From NCBI RefSeq assembly GCF_014197145.1, contig NZ_JACIEZ010000012.1, positions 46,436-110,435 on the forward strand: a DNA stretch of 64,000 nucleotides, given 5' to 3'. The stretch comes from Gellertiella hungarica. GTDB lineage: Bacteria; Pseudomonadota; Alphaproteobacteria; Rhizobiales; Rhizobiaceae. Below are positions 48,529-58,271 of this stretch, one piece after another. The translations under genes and the position numbers were made by a program. The notes under the pieces were generated by a model. That model did no database searches. It saw only the letters and a program-made list of their open reading frames with translations, and was not told where the DNA came from. Numbering within the stretch: the stretch's first letter is position 1; each line of letters starts with the position of its first letter.

Positions 48529-49836
48529 ATGACCAATTTTTCTCCCCGTGAAATCGTATCCGAGCTCGACCGGCACATCGTCGGGCAGCAGGAGGCCAAG
48601 CGGGCGGTGGCAATTGCGCTCCGCAATCGCTGGCGTCGGCAGCAGCTCCCGGACAATCTCCGGGATGAGGTCATGCCCAAGAACATCCTGATGATCGGAC
48701 CGACCGGCGTCGGGAAGACGGAAATCTCCCGCCGTCTGGCGAAACTTGCGGGCGCGCCCTTCATCAAGGTCGAGGCCACCAAGTTCACCGAAGTCGGCTA
48801 TGTCGGGCGCGACGTGGAGCAGATCATCCGCGATCTCGTGGAGATCGGCATCGGTCTCGTCCGCGAGAAGAAGCGCGCCGACGTGCAGGCCGCCGCACAC
48901 CTCAACGCGGAGGAAAGGGTGCTCGATGCGCTGGTCGGCTCCACCGCGTCGCCCGCCACCCGCGAATCCTTCCGCAAGAAGCTCCGCAACAACGAGCTCG
49001 ACGACAAGGAGATCGAGATCGACGTGGCCGATACCGGCTCCGGCATGCCCGGTTTCGAGATCCCTGGCATGCCGGGGGCGAATATCGGCGTGCTCAATCT
49101 CTCCGACATGTTCGGCAAGGCAATGGGCCAGCGGACGAAGAAGATTAAGACCACCGTCAGCCAGTCCTATGCCGAACTGATCCGGGACGAATCCGACAAG
49201 CTGATCGACAACGAGCAGATCCAGCGCGAAGCGGTGCATGCGGTAGAAAACAACGGCATCGTCTTTCTGGACGAGATCGACAAGATTGCGGCGCGCGACG
49301 GCGGCATGGGTGCAGGTGTATCCCGCGAAGGCGTGCAGCGCGATCTCCTGCCGCTGGTGGAAGGCACCACGGTTTCGACCAAATACGGGCCGGTGAAGAC
49401 GGATCACGTGCTGTTCATTGCCTCGGGCGCGTTTCACGTGTCGAAGCCTTCCGATCTTCTGCCGGAGTTGCAGGGCCGCCTGCCGATCCGCGTCGAATTG
49501 AAACCGCTGTCCAAGGAAGATTTCCGCCGCATCCTGACCGAGCCCGAGGCCTCGCTTATCCGGCAGTACAAGGCCTTGATGGAAACGGAAGAGCTTGACC
49601 TCGACTTCACCGAGGACGCGATCGACGCCCTGGCCGATGTTGCAGTTCAGCTGAATTCGTCCGTCGAGAATATCGGAGCCCGCCGTCTGCAGACGGTCAT
49701 GGAGCGGGTGCTGGACGAAATATCCTTCAACGCGCCAGACAGGGGCGGCTCTTCGGTGACAATCGATTCCGCCTATGTAAGGGAGCATGTGGGAGAACTT
49801 GCCGGCAACACGGATCTTTCCCGATTCATTCTGTGA
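48529..49836 (+). CDS. hslU: ATP-dependent protease ATPase subunit HslU
   Basis: AAA+ unfoldase that feeds substrates to HslV. The 435-residue protein has Walker [32 protein letters not shown] (pore loop), Walker [14 protein letters not shown] and the C-terminal sensor [18 protein letters not shown], ending LSRFIL, the tail that docks into HslV. The I-domain is about residues 115-215 ([18 protein letters not shown] to [11 protein letters not shown]). AGAGAAG before ATG 48529. Heat-shock regulated in other bacteria; no clear RpoH box was found. Confidence 0.97.
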   Translation: MTNFSPREIVSELDRHIVGQQEAKRAVAIALRNRWRRQQLPDNLRDEVMPKNILMIGPTGVGKTEISRRLAKLAGAPFIKVEATKFTEVGYVGRDVEQIIRDLVEIGIGLVREKKRADVQAAAHLNAEERVLDALVGSTASPATRESFRKKLRNNELDDKEIEIDVADTGSGMPGFEIPGMPGANIGVLNLSDMFGKAMGQRTKKIKTTVSQSYAELIRDESDKLIDNEQIQREAVHAVENNGIVFLDEIDKIAARDGGMGAGVSREGVQRDLLPLVEGTTVSTKYGPVKTDHVLFIASGAFHVSKPSDLLPELQGRLPIRVELKPLSKEDFRRILTEPEASLIRQYKALMETEELDLDFTEDAIDALADVAVQLNSSVENIGARRLQTVMERVLDEISFNAPDRGGSSVTIDSAYVREHVGELAGNTDLSRFIL

Positions 49837-49866
49837 CCGGCTTGCATCGCCCCGAACGATTCCCGG

Positions 49867-49890
49867 CAGCCGTCCCCCGGGGCGGCTGCA
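49867..49890 (+). terminator. Hairpin after hslU
   Basis: GCAGCCG / CGGCTGC plus inner CCC/GGG with one bulged T. Lies 31 bases past the hslU stop; no T-run, so termination efficiency is uncertain. Confidence 0.4.
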
Positions 49891-50023
49891 CACAACTCGA
49901 CAGATGCCGTGACGCCTTCTAAAGGGATGCATGAGTGCGAAAAATAGTCGCCAGTAACGTTTTCTGGTCAAATTCCGGCCGCAGAAGGCGAGGCGATATC
50001 TTCTGGCGAACAGGTTCTCATCC

Positions 50024-50974
50024 GTGCGGTATTTTCTTGCCATCCTGAGCATAGCAACGGCCACCCTCTGCAGCTCCCTCGAGCCGGCAGCGGCCATGAC
50101 ACGAGTGCCCCCGGGCAATCGTCACGTCGAGCAGCCGCCCATCCCCGGTGCTTCGGTTCGGCGCACGCGTGCCGGCAAGACGACATTCGACGACAAGTAC
50201 GAGAAGATCCGCGATCTTCTGGCAACGGACGAGCAGCTGCGCTCCAAGATCCGGGAAACAGCCCGCGCCTATGGCATCGATCCCATCCATATCGCGGGCG
50301 CCCTTGTCGGCGAGCACACCTACAATGTGGACGCCTATGACCGCCTTCAGTCCTACTACGTGAAGGCTGCGGCCTATGCGGGCAACAGCTTCCAGTTCGC
50401 GTATGATGGCGAGAAGGTGGACGACTTCGTGTCCCGTCCCGAGTTTTCGAGCTGTGCGTCCCTGCACGATTCCTACCGGCTCTGGACGTGCCGGGAAACC
50501 GTCTGGGATACGGAGTTCCGCGGAAAATCGGTCGGCGGGAAGCAGTATCCGAACAACCGCTTCAGCGCCGTTTTCTTCCAGCCATTCTTTGCGGGTCAGA
50601 CCTTCGGCCTCGGTCAGGTCAATCCCCTGACAGCCCTGAAACTCTCCGACCTCGTTCACCAGCGTTCCGGTATCGAACCGCTCGACGTCAATGACGCGGC
50701 CGCCGTCTATGATGCCATCATGGATCCGGACAAGTCGCTTGCCTTCGTCGGGGCAGCCATTCGCCAGTCCATCGACGACTACAAGTCGATTGCCGGCATG
50801 GACATTTCGTCCAACCCCGGCATCACGGCCACGCTCTACAATCTGGGAAACACGCTCCAGCGTGCCCAGGCGCTCGCTGCACGCAATCGGAGCGGCGGCA
50901 ACGCTCTCCCCGAGGAGAATTATTACGGCTGGCTTATCAACGACAAGCTGGAAGAATTGAAGGCGCTGTTCTAG
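50024..50974 (+). CDS. DUF1402 family exported protein
   Basis: A 316-residue protein of unknown function, probably periplasmic. The N-terminus MRYFLAILSIATATLCSSLEPAAA is a signal peptide with an AAA cleavage region. The mature part has GIDPIHIAGALVGEHTYNVD and PFFAGQTFGLGQVNPLTALKLSDLV, which loosely recall the helix and Gly-rich segments of lysozyme-like transglycosylases (GALVGEHT could supply a Glu), but this is weak. The start is GTG with a poor ribosome site, and is the least secure part of the call. Conserved in rhizobia next to hslU. Confidence 0.75.
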   Translation: MRYFLAILSIATATLCSSLEPAAAMTRVPPGNRHVEQPPIPGASVRRTRAGKTTFDDKYEKIRDLLATDEQLRSKIRETARAYGIDPIHIAGALVGEHTYNVDAYDRLQSYYVKAAAYAGNSFQFAYDGEKVDDFVSRPEFSSCASLHDSYRLWTCRETVWDTEFRGKSVGGKQYPNNRFSAVFFQPFFAGQTFGLGQVNPLTALKLSDLVHQRSGIEPLDVNDAAAVYDAIMDPDKSLAFVGAAIRQSIDDYKSIAGMDISSNPGITATLYNLGNTLQRAQALAARNRSGGNALPEENYYGWLINDKLEELKALF

Positions 50975-51026
50975 TTTATCCGGGCAGGAGGTCTGCGAAC
51001 TGCGGACCTGTTCTGCCAGGACAAAC

Positions 51027-52445
51027 ATGACCCAATCCGCCGAATCCTTCGAAGCGCCTGCCCCCATCCCGCGCACGGTGCCGCCTTCGCGGCTGACGAT
51101 CATCCGTACCGTTCTCAACAACCCGCTGGAACTTTGGGGTGAACCTTCCTACACGCTGCCCTGGATCGACGTCTCGTTTTTTGGCGAGCGCACCCTCATA
51201 GCGAATGACCCGGGCCTGATCCGGCACGTGCTCGTGGATAATGCCTCCAACTACCGGATGGCGACGATCCGTCAGCTCATCCTGCGCCCGATCCTGCGCG
51301 ATGGGCTTCTGACCGCCGAGGGCGATGTCTGGAAACGGTCGCGCAAGGCCATGGCCCCCGTCTTCACGCCGCGGCATGCGAGAGGATTTGCCCGTCAGAT
51401 GCTGGCCAGTTCCGAGGCCTTCGTCGACCGCTACCGATCCATAGGATCGGATGGCGAAATTCGCGACATGGCCGTGCATATGACCGAGCTGACGTTCGAA
51501 ATTCTTTCCGAAACCCTTTTCTCCGGCGATATCGCGACCGCCACGGATGATTTTGCCGGAGATGTGGAATCGCTCCTGCACCGGATGGGACGGGTCGATC
51601 CGATGGACTTGCTGCGTGCGCCGGCCTGGGTGCCACGGCTGACGCGGATCGGGGGGCAGAGAGTGCTTAGCAAGTTCCGGGCGGTCGTCTCCGACACGAT
51701 CCGCATGCGACAAAAGAGGCTGGAGACGGACCGGGCCTCGGCACCGGACGATTTTCTGACCCTGCTTCTTGAAGCCGGCGGCCCCGACGGTGGGCTTTCC
51801 ATGGCCGAGATCGAAGACAATATCCTTACCTTCATCGGTGCGGGGCACGAAACCACGGCTCGCGCGCTTGCCTGGACCCTCTATTGCGTCGCTCATCTGC
51901 CCCAATGGCGAAACGCGATGGAGCAGGAAATCGATCGGGTCCTGGCCGAGGACGCACCTCCCGTGGAATGGCTGGACCGGATGCCTCACGTCCGCGCTGC
52001 CTTCGAGGAGGCGCTTCGCCTCTACCCTCCCGCTCCATCGATCAATCGTGCCGCCATCGAGCCCGATCGCTGGACCGATGCGGACGGAAAGACGGTGGAA
52101 ATCAGGCCGGACACAACGATTCTGGTGATGCCCTGGACGCTTCACCGGCACCAGCTGCATTGGGAACATCCGCGCCATTTCATGCCGTCACGCTTCATGC
52201 CGGGTGAGCGGGAGAAAATCGGACGATTCCAGTACCTGCCCTTCGGTGCCGGTCCCCGCATCTGCATCGGAGCGACCTTTGCGCTCCAGGAGGCCGTCAT
52301 CGCACTGGCGGTGCTGATGCGGGATTTCCGCTTCGAGAAGGTAGAGGGCGTGCCCGTGTGGCCGGTCCAGAAGCTGACGACGCAGCCTCTCGGCGGCTTG
52401 CCGATGCGGGTCGTTCCCCGACATCCCGCGCCGCGAGCGGCTTGA
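51027..52445 (+). CDS. Cytochrome P450
   Basis: A 472-residue haem monooxygenase, soluble (no membrane helix). Seen: I-helix GAGHETTARAL, the ExxR motif in FEEALRLYPPAP, and the haem-Cys loop LPFGAGPRICIGATFALQEAV. Long for a bacterial P450 of the CYP101 type; its sequence resembles fatty-acid or terpenoid-type CYPs. No ferredoxin or ferredoxin reductase gene is adjacent, so the electron donor must be encoded elsewhere. Start ATG 51027 with CAGGA upstream. Substrate unknown. Followed 112 bases later by a hydantoinase-family gene. Confidence 0.93.
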   Translation: MTQSAESFEAPAPIPRTVPPSRLTIIRTVLNNPLELWGEPSYTLPWIDVSFFGERTLIANDPGLIRHVLVDNASNYRMATIRQLILRPILRDGLLTAEGDVWKRSRKAMAPVFTPRHARGFARQMLASSEAFVDRYRSIGSDGEIRDMAVHMTELTFEILSETLFSGDIATATDDFAGDVESLLHRMGRVDPMDLLRAPAWVPRLTRIGGQRVLSKFRAVVSDTIRMRQKRLETDRASAPDDFLTLLLEAGGPDGGLSMAEIEDNILTFIGAGHETTARALAWTLYCVAHLPQWRNAMEQEIDRVLAEDAPPVEWLDRMPHVRAAFEEALRLYPPAPSINRAAIEPDRWTDADGKTVEIRPDTTILVMPWTLHRHQLHWEHPRHFMPSRFMPGEREKIGRFQYLPFGAGPRICIGATFALQEAVIALAVLMRDFRFEKVEGVPVWPVQKLTTQPLGGLPMRVVPRHPAPRAA

Positions 52446-52557
52446 CACCACCCACATGAAACGGTCTTTTCGCGCCCGAAACTTGCCGTTTGTCAGCAAG
52501 CTTCCGGGATGTGTTTCTGGCATGGTCCCGTGCAATCTTTTCTGGAGCGATCAAATC

Positions 52558-54561
52558 GTGGCGACGCATTATCTACTGGGCATTGATACGGGTGGGACCT
52601 ACACGGACGCTGCGCTTTTCGATGAGGGCAAGGGTGTCGTGGCAAAGGCCAAGGCGCTGACAACCCGGCACGACCTTGCCGTCGGCATATCCGGCGCCGT
52701 GGATGCGGTGATCGAAAAGGCGGGCATTCCCGTTTCCGCAATAAGCCTGGTTTCCCTTTCGACCACTCTCGCCACGAATGCCCTGGTCGAGGGACAGGGT
52801 GGACGCTCCGGCCTGGTGATGATCGGCTTCGGTCCGGAAGATCTGAAGCGGGACGGACTTGAAACGGCCCTTGGAACCGATCCGGTCGTCTTTCTGCCCG
52901 GGGGACACAATGTCCATGGACATGAAAACCCGCTTGATCTGGAGCCCCTGCGCACCGCCCTGCCGGAACTAGGCACTTCCGTCTCTTCCTTCGCCGTGGC
53001 GGGATATTTTGCCGTTCGCAACCCCGAGCACGAGATCCGCGTAAGAGATTTCCTCCGCCAGCATACCCATCTGCCGGTGACCTGCAGCCACGAGCTGTCC
53101 TCGAAGCTCGGTGGCCCGCGCCGCGCCCTGACCACGCTCCTCAACTCTCGTCTCGTCTCCATGATCGACCGGCTCGTCGGATCCTGCGAACGGTTCCTCG
53201 AAACCCGTGGGATCCACGCGCCGATGATGGTAGTGCGCGGCGATGGCGCGCTGATATCCGCTTCCGAGGCTAAGGTAAGGCCGATCGAGACCATATTGTC
53301 GGGACCGGCGGCAAGCCTGGTCGGTGCCCGCTATCTCACCGGGCTCGACAATGCGGTCGTCTCCGATATCGGCGGCACGACCACGGACGTCGCCGTTCTG
53401 GAGGACGGGCGGCCAAGACTTGATGCGGATGGAGCCGTTGTCGGCGGCTATCGGACGATGGTCGAGGCCGTGGCGATGCGGACTTTCGGCCTCGGCGGAG
53501 ACTCTGAGGTGCGCATCAATGACCGGGGACTGGAAGCCAGGTTCACTCTGGGCCCCCGCCGCTTCCTGCCCCTCAGCCTGCTGTCGAAGGCCCATGGCGA
53601 CGTGGTGACCGCCGCGCTCGAGCGTCAGCTCCGGACGGCGCATGTCGGGCGCCACGACGGGCGTTTCGCGGTTCGAACGGGTGTGCCGGATCGTCTGGCG
53701 AGCGGGCTGCAGCCTCAGGAACAGGCGCTGTTCGACCGGATCGGCAACGAACCCGTGCCGCTCGACCAGCTGCTTTCCACCACACCCCAGAAGGCCACGC
53801 TCGACCGGTTGGTGGCTCGCGGCCTCGTCCATATCGCCGGCATCACGCCGTCGGATGCGATGCATGTGCTTGGGCGGCAGGGGCAGTGGGATGCGGAAGC
53901 GGCCCGCATGGGACTTGCCCTTGCAGCCAGGGCAAAGGACGGCGCCGGTCGCGTCCTTGCCCAAAGCCCCGAGGAACTCGCCGAAAAGATCGTGGCACAG
54001 CTCACGCGGCAGTCTTGTGAGGTGATCCTCGGTGCCTGCCTTATGGATGACGGGGTAAGCGGGGTAGATGCAAGGGAATCAACCGAGATCGATCGCGCGC
54101 TCCGGCGTGCCGCCGGCATCGTCCGCTTCGGCGTAACGCTCGACCGCCCGCTGGTGGGTCTCGGCGCGTCGGCCCCGGTCTACTATCCCGCCATTGCGGA
54201 CATGCTGTCCGCTCCATCGGCCATCCCCGACGATGCGGATGTCGCCAACGCCATCGGCGCCGTCGTCGGCCAGGTGCGCGCTTCCGTCACGGTCTTCGTC
54301 ACCTCACCCGACGAGGGAATATTCGTGGTCAACGGCGCCGGGGTCAGCGTTCGCCTGACCAGTCAGGAAGAGAGCTTTGCTCTTGCCCGGGCGCGCGCGG
54401 AAAAGGCGGCGCTCGAACAGGCCCGGCTGAATGGTGCGGATGAACCGGTGGTCGACCTGAGAGCAGAAGTGGATGCCCCGGAGATCGAAGGAAGCCGCAA
54501 GCTCATCGAGGCCCGCTTCATTGCCACCGCATCGGGCCGACCCAGGATAGCTGCCGAGTGA
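52558..54561 (+). CDS. Hydantoinase/oxoprolinase family protein (HyuA-type)
   Basis: A 667-residue ATP-dependent hydrolase of the HyuA/OplA/acetone-carboxylase-like family. N-terminal phosphate-binding motif GIDTGGTYTDAALFD, a second GGTTTDVAVLEDG, and the LSGPAASLVGARYLTGLDN region are clear. The HyuB partner subunit is not next to it, so this is an orphan HyuA of the single-subunit type. GTG 52558 is used; upstream in-frame codons from 52456 include an ATG but the conserved motif starts right at the GTG. Its stop overlaps a 9-bp hairpin. Substrate (hydantoin, oxoproline, other lactams) unknown. Confidence 0.88.
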   Translation: MATHYLLGIDTGGTYTDAALFDEGKGVVAKAKALTTRHDLAVGISGAVDAVIEKAGIPVSAISLVSLSTTLATNALVEGQGGRSGLVMIGFGPEDLKRDGLETALGTDPVVFLPGGHNVHGHENPLDLEPLRTALPELGTSVSSFAVAGYFAVRNPEHEIRVRDFLRQHTHLPVTCSHELSSKLGGPRRALTTLLNSRLVSMIDRLVGSCERFLETRGIHAPMMVVRGDGALISASEAKVRPIETILSGPAASLVGARYLTGLDNAVVSDIGGTTTDVAVLEDGRPRLDADGAVVGGYRTMVEAVAMRTFGLGGDSEVRINDRGLEARFTLGPRRFLPLSLLSKAHGDVVTAALERQLRTAHVGRHDGRFAVRTGVPDRLASGLQPQEQALFDRIGNEPVPLDQLLSTTPQKATLDRLVARGLVHIAGITPSDAMHVLGRQGQWDAEAARMGLALAARAKDGAGRVLAQSPEELAEKIVAQLTRQSCEVILGACLMDDGVSGVDARESTEIDRALRRAAGIVRFGVTLDRPLVGLGASAPVYYPAIADMLSAPSAIPDDADVANAIGAVVGQVRASVTVFVTSPDEGIFVVNGAGVSVRLTSQEESFALARARAEKAALEQARLNGADEPVVDLRAEVDAPEIEGSRKLIEARFIATASGRPRIAAE

Positions 54562-54584
54562 TTTGTTCCTGAGAAGAACAAATC
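54560..54584. terminator. Hairpin at the 3' end of the hydantoinase-family gene
   Basis: Perfect 9-bp stem GATTTGTTC / GAACAAATC with a 7-base loop, overlapping the stop codon and followed by TTT. AT-rich stem; may be a terminator or, as a palindrome 82 bases upstream of glcB, an operator for that gene. Confidence 0.5.
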
Positions 54585-54666
54585 TTTAGCACTTTAGCCG
54601 CATTGCCCGGTCCTCCCGCCTCTGCCACCATCCCTCCACGAGCGGTTCGCAGAGTGGAGTGGAATA

Positions 54667-56835
54667 ATGACGCGCATAGATCGCGATGGGCTGTCGATCG
54701 ACAAGCCCCTGTACGATTTTCTGGTGGAAGAGGTTCTCCCGGGGACGGGACTGGCGGCAGATGCCTTCTTCAAGGGCTTCGGCGCCATCGTCAACGAACT
54801 GGCTCCGAAAAATAGGGCTCTTCTGGCACGGCGCGACGCCCTGCAGGCCGAGATCGACGCCTGGCATCGGCAAAATGGCACGGTGGGCGACGCAGAGGCT
54901 TACGAGGCCTTTCTGCGGCGCATCGGCTACATCGTCCCGGAGGGTCCGGATTTTTCCGTCACGACGGAGAATGTCGATCCGGAGATCGCGACGCTTGCAG
55001 GTCCCCAGCTCGTGGTTCCCATCATGAATGCGCGCTATGCGCTGAATGCAGCCAATGCCCGCTGGGGATCTCTCTATGACTCCCTCTATGGGACGGATGC
55101 CCTTCCAGACACCGACGGGGCCCAGCGAGGGGGTGGCTTCAATCCCGTTCGCTGCAAGGCGGCAGAGGTCTGGGTCAAGGCTTTCTTTGACGATGTCCTT
55201 CCGCTTGAGGCGGGATCCTGGCGCGACATCACGTCTGTTCGCGTTGAAGCAGGAAAGCTCCTGCTCGGCACAGCCTCCGGTGCGGCATCCCTCAAGACGG
55301 CCTCGCAGTTCGCGGGCTATCGCAAAGATGCGGGCAAGCCTCTCACCGTCCTCTTCCGCAATCACGGACTTCACATCCAGGTGATCATCGATCCTGCCAC
55401 GCAGGTAGGCGCTCTCGATCCGGCGGGCATATCCGACGTCATACTCGAATCAGCCCTGACGGCCATCATGGATTGCGAGGATTCCGTCGCGGCCGTGGAT
55501 ACCGAGGACAAGGTGCTCGTCTATCGCAACTGGCTCGGCCTGATGAAGGGGGACCTTGCGGAAGAAATCACCAAGAATGGCCGCTCGACCACCCGCAGGC
55601 TTCACCCGGATCTCGTCTTCACTGCGCCCGATGGCGCGGCGCTGACCCTGCCGGGCCGTGCCCTGATGCTGGTGCGGAACGTCGGACATCTGATGACAAA
55701 TCCGGCCATCCTGGATGCCGAAGGCCGCGAGATCCCGGAAGGGATCATGGATGGCGTGGTTACCGGGCTCATCGCGCTCTACGATATCGGCCCCGGGGGC
55801 CGCCGTGCCAATTCCCGTTCTGGTTCCCTCTACGTGGTGAAGCCCAAGATGCATGGACCGGAAGAGGTCGCCTTCGCTTCCGAGATATTCGCCCGCGTGG
55901 AGGATCTTATCGGCCTTGCCCGCAACACCATCAAGATGGGGATCATGGACGAGGAGCGCCGGACGACGGTCAACCTCAAGGAGTGCATCCGCGCGGCTTC
56001 CTCCCGGGTGGTCTTCATCAATACCGGCTTCCTCGACCGCACGGGCGACGAGATCCACACTTCGATGGAAGCGGGCCCTATGATCCGCAAGGGCGACATG
56101 AAGCAGAGCACCTGGATCAATGCCTACGAGAACGCGAATGTCGACGTCGGGCTGCTGTGCGGACTTTCGGGCCGCGCCCAGATCGGCAAGGGCATGTGGG
56201 CCATGCCCGACATGATGGCCGCCATGCTGGAGCAGAAGATCGCGCACCCGAAGGCCGGTGCGAATACCGCCTGGGTTCCGTCGCCGACCGGCGCAACCCT
56301 CCATGCGGTTCATTACCACAAGGTGGATGTCGCAGCAGTTCAGGCCGGCCTGAGAAGCCGTCCGCGGGCACCGCTTCGCGACATCCTGACCATTCCGGTG
56401 GCAAGCCGTCCGAACTGGAGCGCAGAAGAAATCCAGCGCGAACTCGACAACAATGCCCAGGGGATACTGGGATACGTCGTGCGGTGGGTGGACCAGGGCG
56501 TGGGCTGCTCCAAGGTTCCCGACATCAACAATGTGGGCCTCATGGAAGATCGCGCAACGCTGCGCATCTCCTCGCAGCATATGGCCAACTGGCTGCATCA
56601 CGGCGTGGTCACCGAGGCGCAGGTTCTGGAAACCATGAAGCGGATGGCCAAGATCGTCGATGCCCAGAACGAGGGCGACCCGCTCTATCGACCCATGGCG
56701 GCTGATTACGAAGGCTCTGTCGCCTTCCAGGCCGCGGTGGAACTGGTCCTCAAGGGACGAGAGCAGCCGAACGGCTATACGGAGCCCGTACTGCATCGCA
56801 GGCGCCTGGAAGCCAAGGCGCGTTTTGGCGCCTGA
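54667..56835 (+). CDS. glcB: Malate synthase G
   Basis: Condenses glyoxylate with acetyl-CoA to malate, second step of the glyoxylate shunt; needed on acetate, fatty acids and PHB breakdown products. The 722-residue length and motifs are of isoform G: the [18 protein letters not shown] active-site region, [23 protein letters not shown] with the catalytic acid, and [24 protein letters not shown] lies before ATG 54667. Isocitrate lyase is not in the window. A strong terminator follows. Possible control through the hairpin upstream. Confidence 0.97.
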   Translation: MTRIDRDGLSIDKPLYDFLVEEVLPGTGLAADAFFKGFGAIVNELAPKNRALLARRDALQAEIDAWHRQNGTVGDAEAYEAFLRRIGYIVPEGPDFSVTTENVDPEIATLAGPQLVVPIMNARYALNAANARWGSLYDSLYGTDALPDTDGAQRGGGFNPVRCKAAEVWVKAFFDDVLPLEAGSWRDITSVRVEAGKLLLGTASGAASLKTASQFAGYRKDAGKPLTVLFRNHGLHIQVIIDPATQVGALDPAGISDVILESALTAIMDCEDSVAAVDTEDKVLVYRNWLGLMKGDLAEEITKNGRSTTRRLHPDLVFTAPDGAALTLPGRALMLVRNVGHLMTNPAILDAEGREIPEGIMDGVVTGLIALYDIGPGGRRANSRSGSLYVVKPKMHGPEEVAFASEIFARVEDLIGLARNTIKMGIMDEERRTTVNLKECIRAASSRVVFINTGFLDRTGDEIHTSMEAGPMIRKGDMKQSTWINAYENANVDVGLLCGLSGRAQIGKGMWAMPDMMAAMLEQKIAHPKAGANTAWVPSPTGATLHAVHYHKVDVAAVQAGLRSRPRAPLRDILTIPVASRPNWSAEEIQRELDNNAQGILGYVVRWVDQGVGCSKVPDINNVGLMEDRATLRISSQHMANWLHHGVVTEAQVLETMKRMAKIVDAQNEGDPLYRPMAADYEGSVAFQAAVELVLKGREQPNGYTEPVLHRRRLEAKARFGA

Positions 56836-56855
56836 CCGCGGGCGCCGACATGAAC

Positions 56856-56884
56856 AAGGCCGCCTTCCGGGGGAAGGCGGCCTT
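56856..56884. terminator. Terminator between glcB and the L,D-transpeptidase gene
   Basis: Perfect 13-bp stem AAGGCCGCCTTCC / GGAAGGCGGCCTT with a 3-base loop. Few T's on either side, but the stem is long and lies between convergent genes. Confidence 0.75.
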
Positions 56885-56911
56885 TGATGCTGTCCGAAGA
56901 AGAAGCTGCCG

Positions 56912-57577
56912 TTACTGAATGACGACCACGCGTGCCGTCTTGCCGGGCCGCACGCGATTGTACAGGTCGATGATGTCCTGGTTCATCAGACGAATGCAGC
57001 CGGACGAGGCCGCAGTACCGATGGACGACCATTCCGGCGTACCGTGAAGGCGGAACAGGGTGTCCTGACCCTTGTCGTTGAAGAGATACATGGCGCGTGC
57101 ACCGAGCGGATTGGTAATGCCCGGTTCCATGCCTTTCTCGACGTATTTCGCAACTTCCGGCTTGCGCTCTGCCATTTCCTTCGGCGGGTGCCAGGTCGGC
57201 CATGCCTGCTTCCAGGCAATATAGGCTTCACCTTCCCACGCAAACCCCTGCTTCCCGACGCCGATGCCGTACCGCACCGCCTTGCCGCCCGGCAGGACGT
57301 AATAAAGGTGGCGCTCGCGCGTCTTCACCACGATCGTGCCCGGCCGTTCGTCACCGTTATAGGCAACGATCTGGCGACGAAACTCCGGCTTCACGCGATT
57401 GATCGGAATCGCCGGCAGGGCGAAGCCCGCATCGGTAACGGGCTCATAGGCCTTGTCGAAGATTTCCGCCTTGGAAATCTTGGTTGCCTCGGGTGCCGAG
57501 GAAGAAACTGTCGAGCACCCGGCGGTGGCCAGAAGGCTCATCATGCCGAGTGTGGTGATTGCGATGCGGAAGCGCAT
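56912..57577 (-). CDS. L,D-transpeptidase lipoprotein (YkuD domain)
   Basis: Periplasmic L,D-transpeptidase forming 3-3 peptidoglycan crosslinks or anchoring outer-membrane proteins. The 221-residue protein starts with a lipoprotein signal (MRFRIAITTLGMMSLLATAGC), giving a lipidated Cys. The YkuD catalytic motif is LHGTPEWSSIGTAASSGCIRLMNQD, with the conserved HG and the Cys of SSGCIR. RPGTIVVKTRERHLYYVL begins the domain. Start 57577 favoured by the signal peptide; ATG 57625 adds 16 residues with no lipobox gain. Rhizobia carry several such enzymes, so the role is not specific. Confidence 0.9.
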   Translation of the reverse strand: MRFRIAITTLGMMSLLATAGCSTVSSSAPEATKISKAEIFDKAYEPVTDAGFALPAIPINRVKPEFRRQIVAYNGDERPGTIVVKTRERHLYYVLPGGKAVRYGIGVGKQGFAWEGEAYIAWKQAWPTWHPPKEMAERKPEVAKYVEKGMEPGITNPLGARAMYLFNDKGQDTLFRLHGTPEWSSIGTAASSGCIRLMNQDIIDLYNRVRPGKTARVVVIQ

Positions 57578-57667
57578 GGGGGGACTCTTGATTTTCAGAG
57601 GAGATTCGGCGATGGTTTGCACCATCCTCGAACATGGTTTATTTTCTATTAATTCGGGGTGCGCAAG

Positions 57668-57684
57668 TTGTTGCGGAGCAACAA
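57668..57684. promoter_or_regulatory. Palindrome upstream of mmcB
   Basis: TTGTTGC / GCAACAA with a 3-base centre, 75 bases before the mmcB start in the divergent gap. A candidate operator; it does not match the alphaproteobacterial SOS pattern (GTTC-N7-GTTC). Confidence 0.4.
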
Positions 57685-57758
57685 TCTCTTCAGGGCGCGC
57701 AAATTACTGCCCCATTGCTTTTTTGCAACAAGGGCACAGCCGGGAAAACAGGATATCC

Positions 57759-58259
57759 ATGACTATTTTGTCGCTTCATGCGACCAATCCGCTGGTCGAT
57801 GGTCGCCAGTCGGAGAAAGCTCTTCTCGTGCGTCGTGGAATGCAGGCCTTGCTGGCCGATCTGCGCCATGTCGCCCTTCCCGAAGTGCCTTTGTCCAGCG
57901 GTCGCCGCGCCGACATGCTTTCCCTGTCGGAAAAGGGCGAGATATGGATCATCGAGATCAAGTCGTCCGTGGAGGACTTTCGTGTCGACCGCAAGTGGCC
58001 GGACTACAGGGCTCATTGTGACCGCCTGTTCTTTGCCACCCATCCGGACGTTCCGGCGGATATCTTCCCGGAGGAAGCCGGGCTTTTCATCAGCGACGGG
58101 TATGGGGCCCATCTGCTGCGCGACGCTCCGGAGCACAAGCTGCCGCCGGCCACGCGCAAGGCCCTCACCCTCGGGGTCGCCCGGCTTGCCGCGGCTCGCT
58201 TGACCCATGCGGAGCGCATGCTGGGGCCCTTGCCCGGCGGCGGCCCTGAAGAGGGTTGA
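57759..58259 (+). CDS. mmcB: MmcB family DNA repair protein
   Basis: A 166-residue protein of the MmcB family, named for mitomycin C sensitivity in Caulobacter; a nuclease-like domain is suggested by SSGRRADMLSLSEKGEIWIIEIKSSVEDFRVDRKWPDY, with the restriction-endonuclease-like Asp, the E-x-K pair (EIKSS) and the following VEDF acidic residues. The start ATG 57759 matches the family N-terminus. Divergent from the L,D-transpeptidase, with a palindrome in the shared gap. Convergent with actR after 12 bases. Biochemical role in repair is unproven. Confidence 0.88.
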   Translation: MTILSLHATNPLVDGRQSEKALLVRRGMQALLADLRHVALPEVPLSSGRRADMLSLSEKGEIWIIEIKSSVEDFRVDRKWPDYRAHCDRLFFATHPDVPADIFPEEAGLFISDGYGAHLLRDAPEHKLPPATRKALTLGVARLAAARLTHAERMLGPLPGGGPEEG

Positions 58260-58271
58260 CGCGCGGGAACC

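Noticed and set aside
49433..49448. TTTCACGTG half-site in hslU as a third parS
   Set aside because: Only 11 of 16 positions match and one half is lost; ordinary coding sequence explains it.
51027..54561. P450 plus hydantoinase gene as a natural-product cluster
   Set aside because: No scaffold-building enzyme, carrier protein, transporter or redox partner is nearby, so a biosynthetic cluster is not supported.
57626..57758. SOS box controlling mmcB
   Set aside because: No GTTC-N7-GTTC pattern found in the gap; only the TTGTTGC palindrome was kept, as a low-confidence regulatory site.
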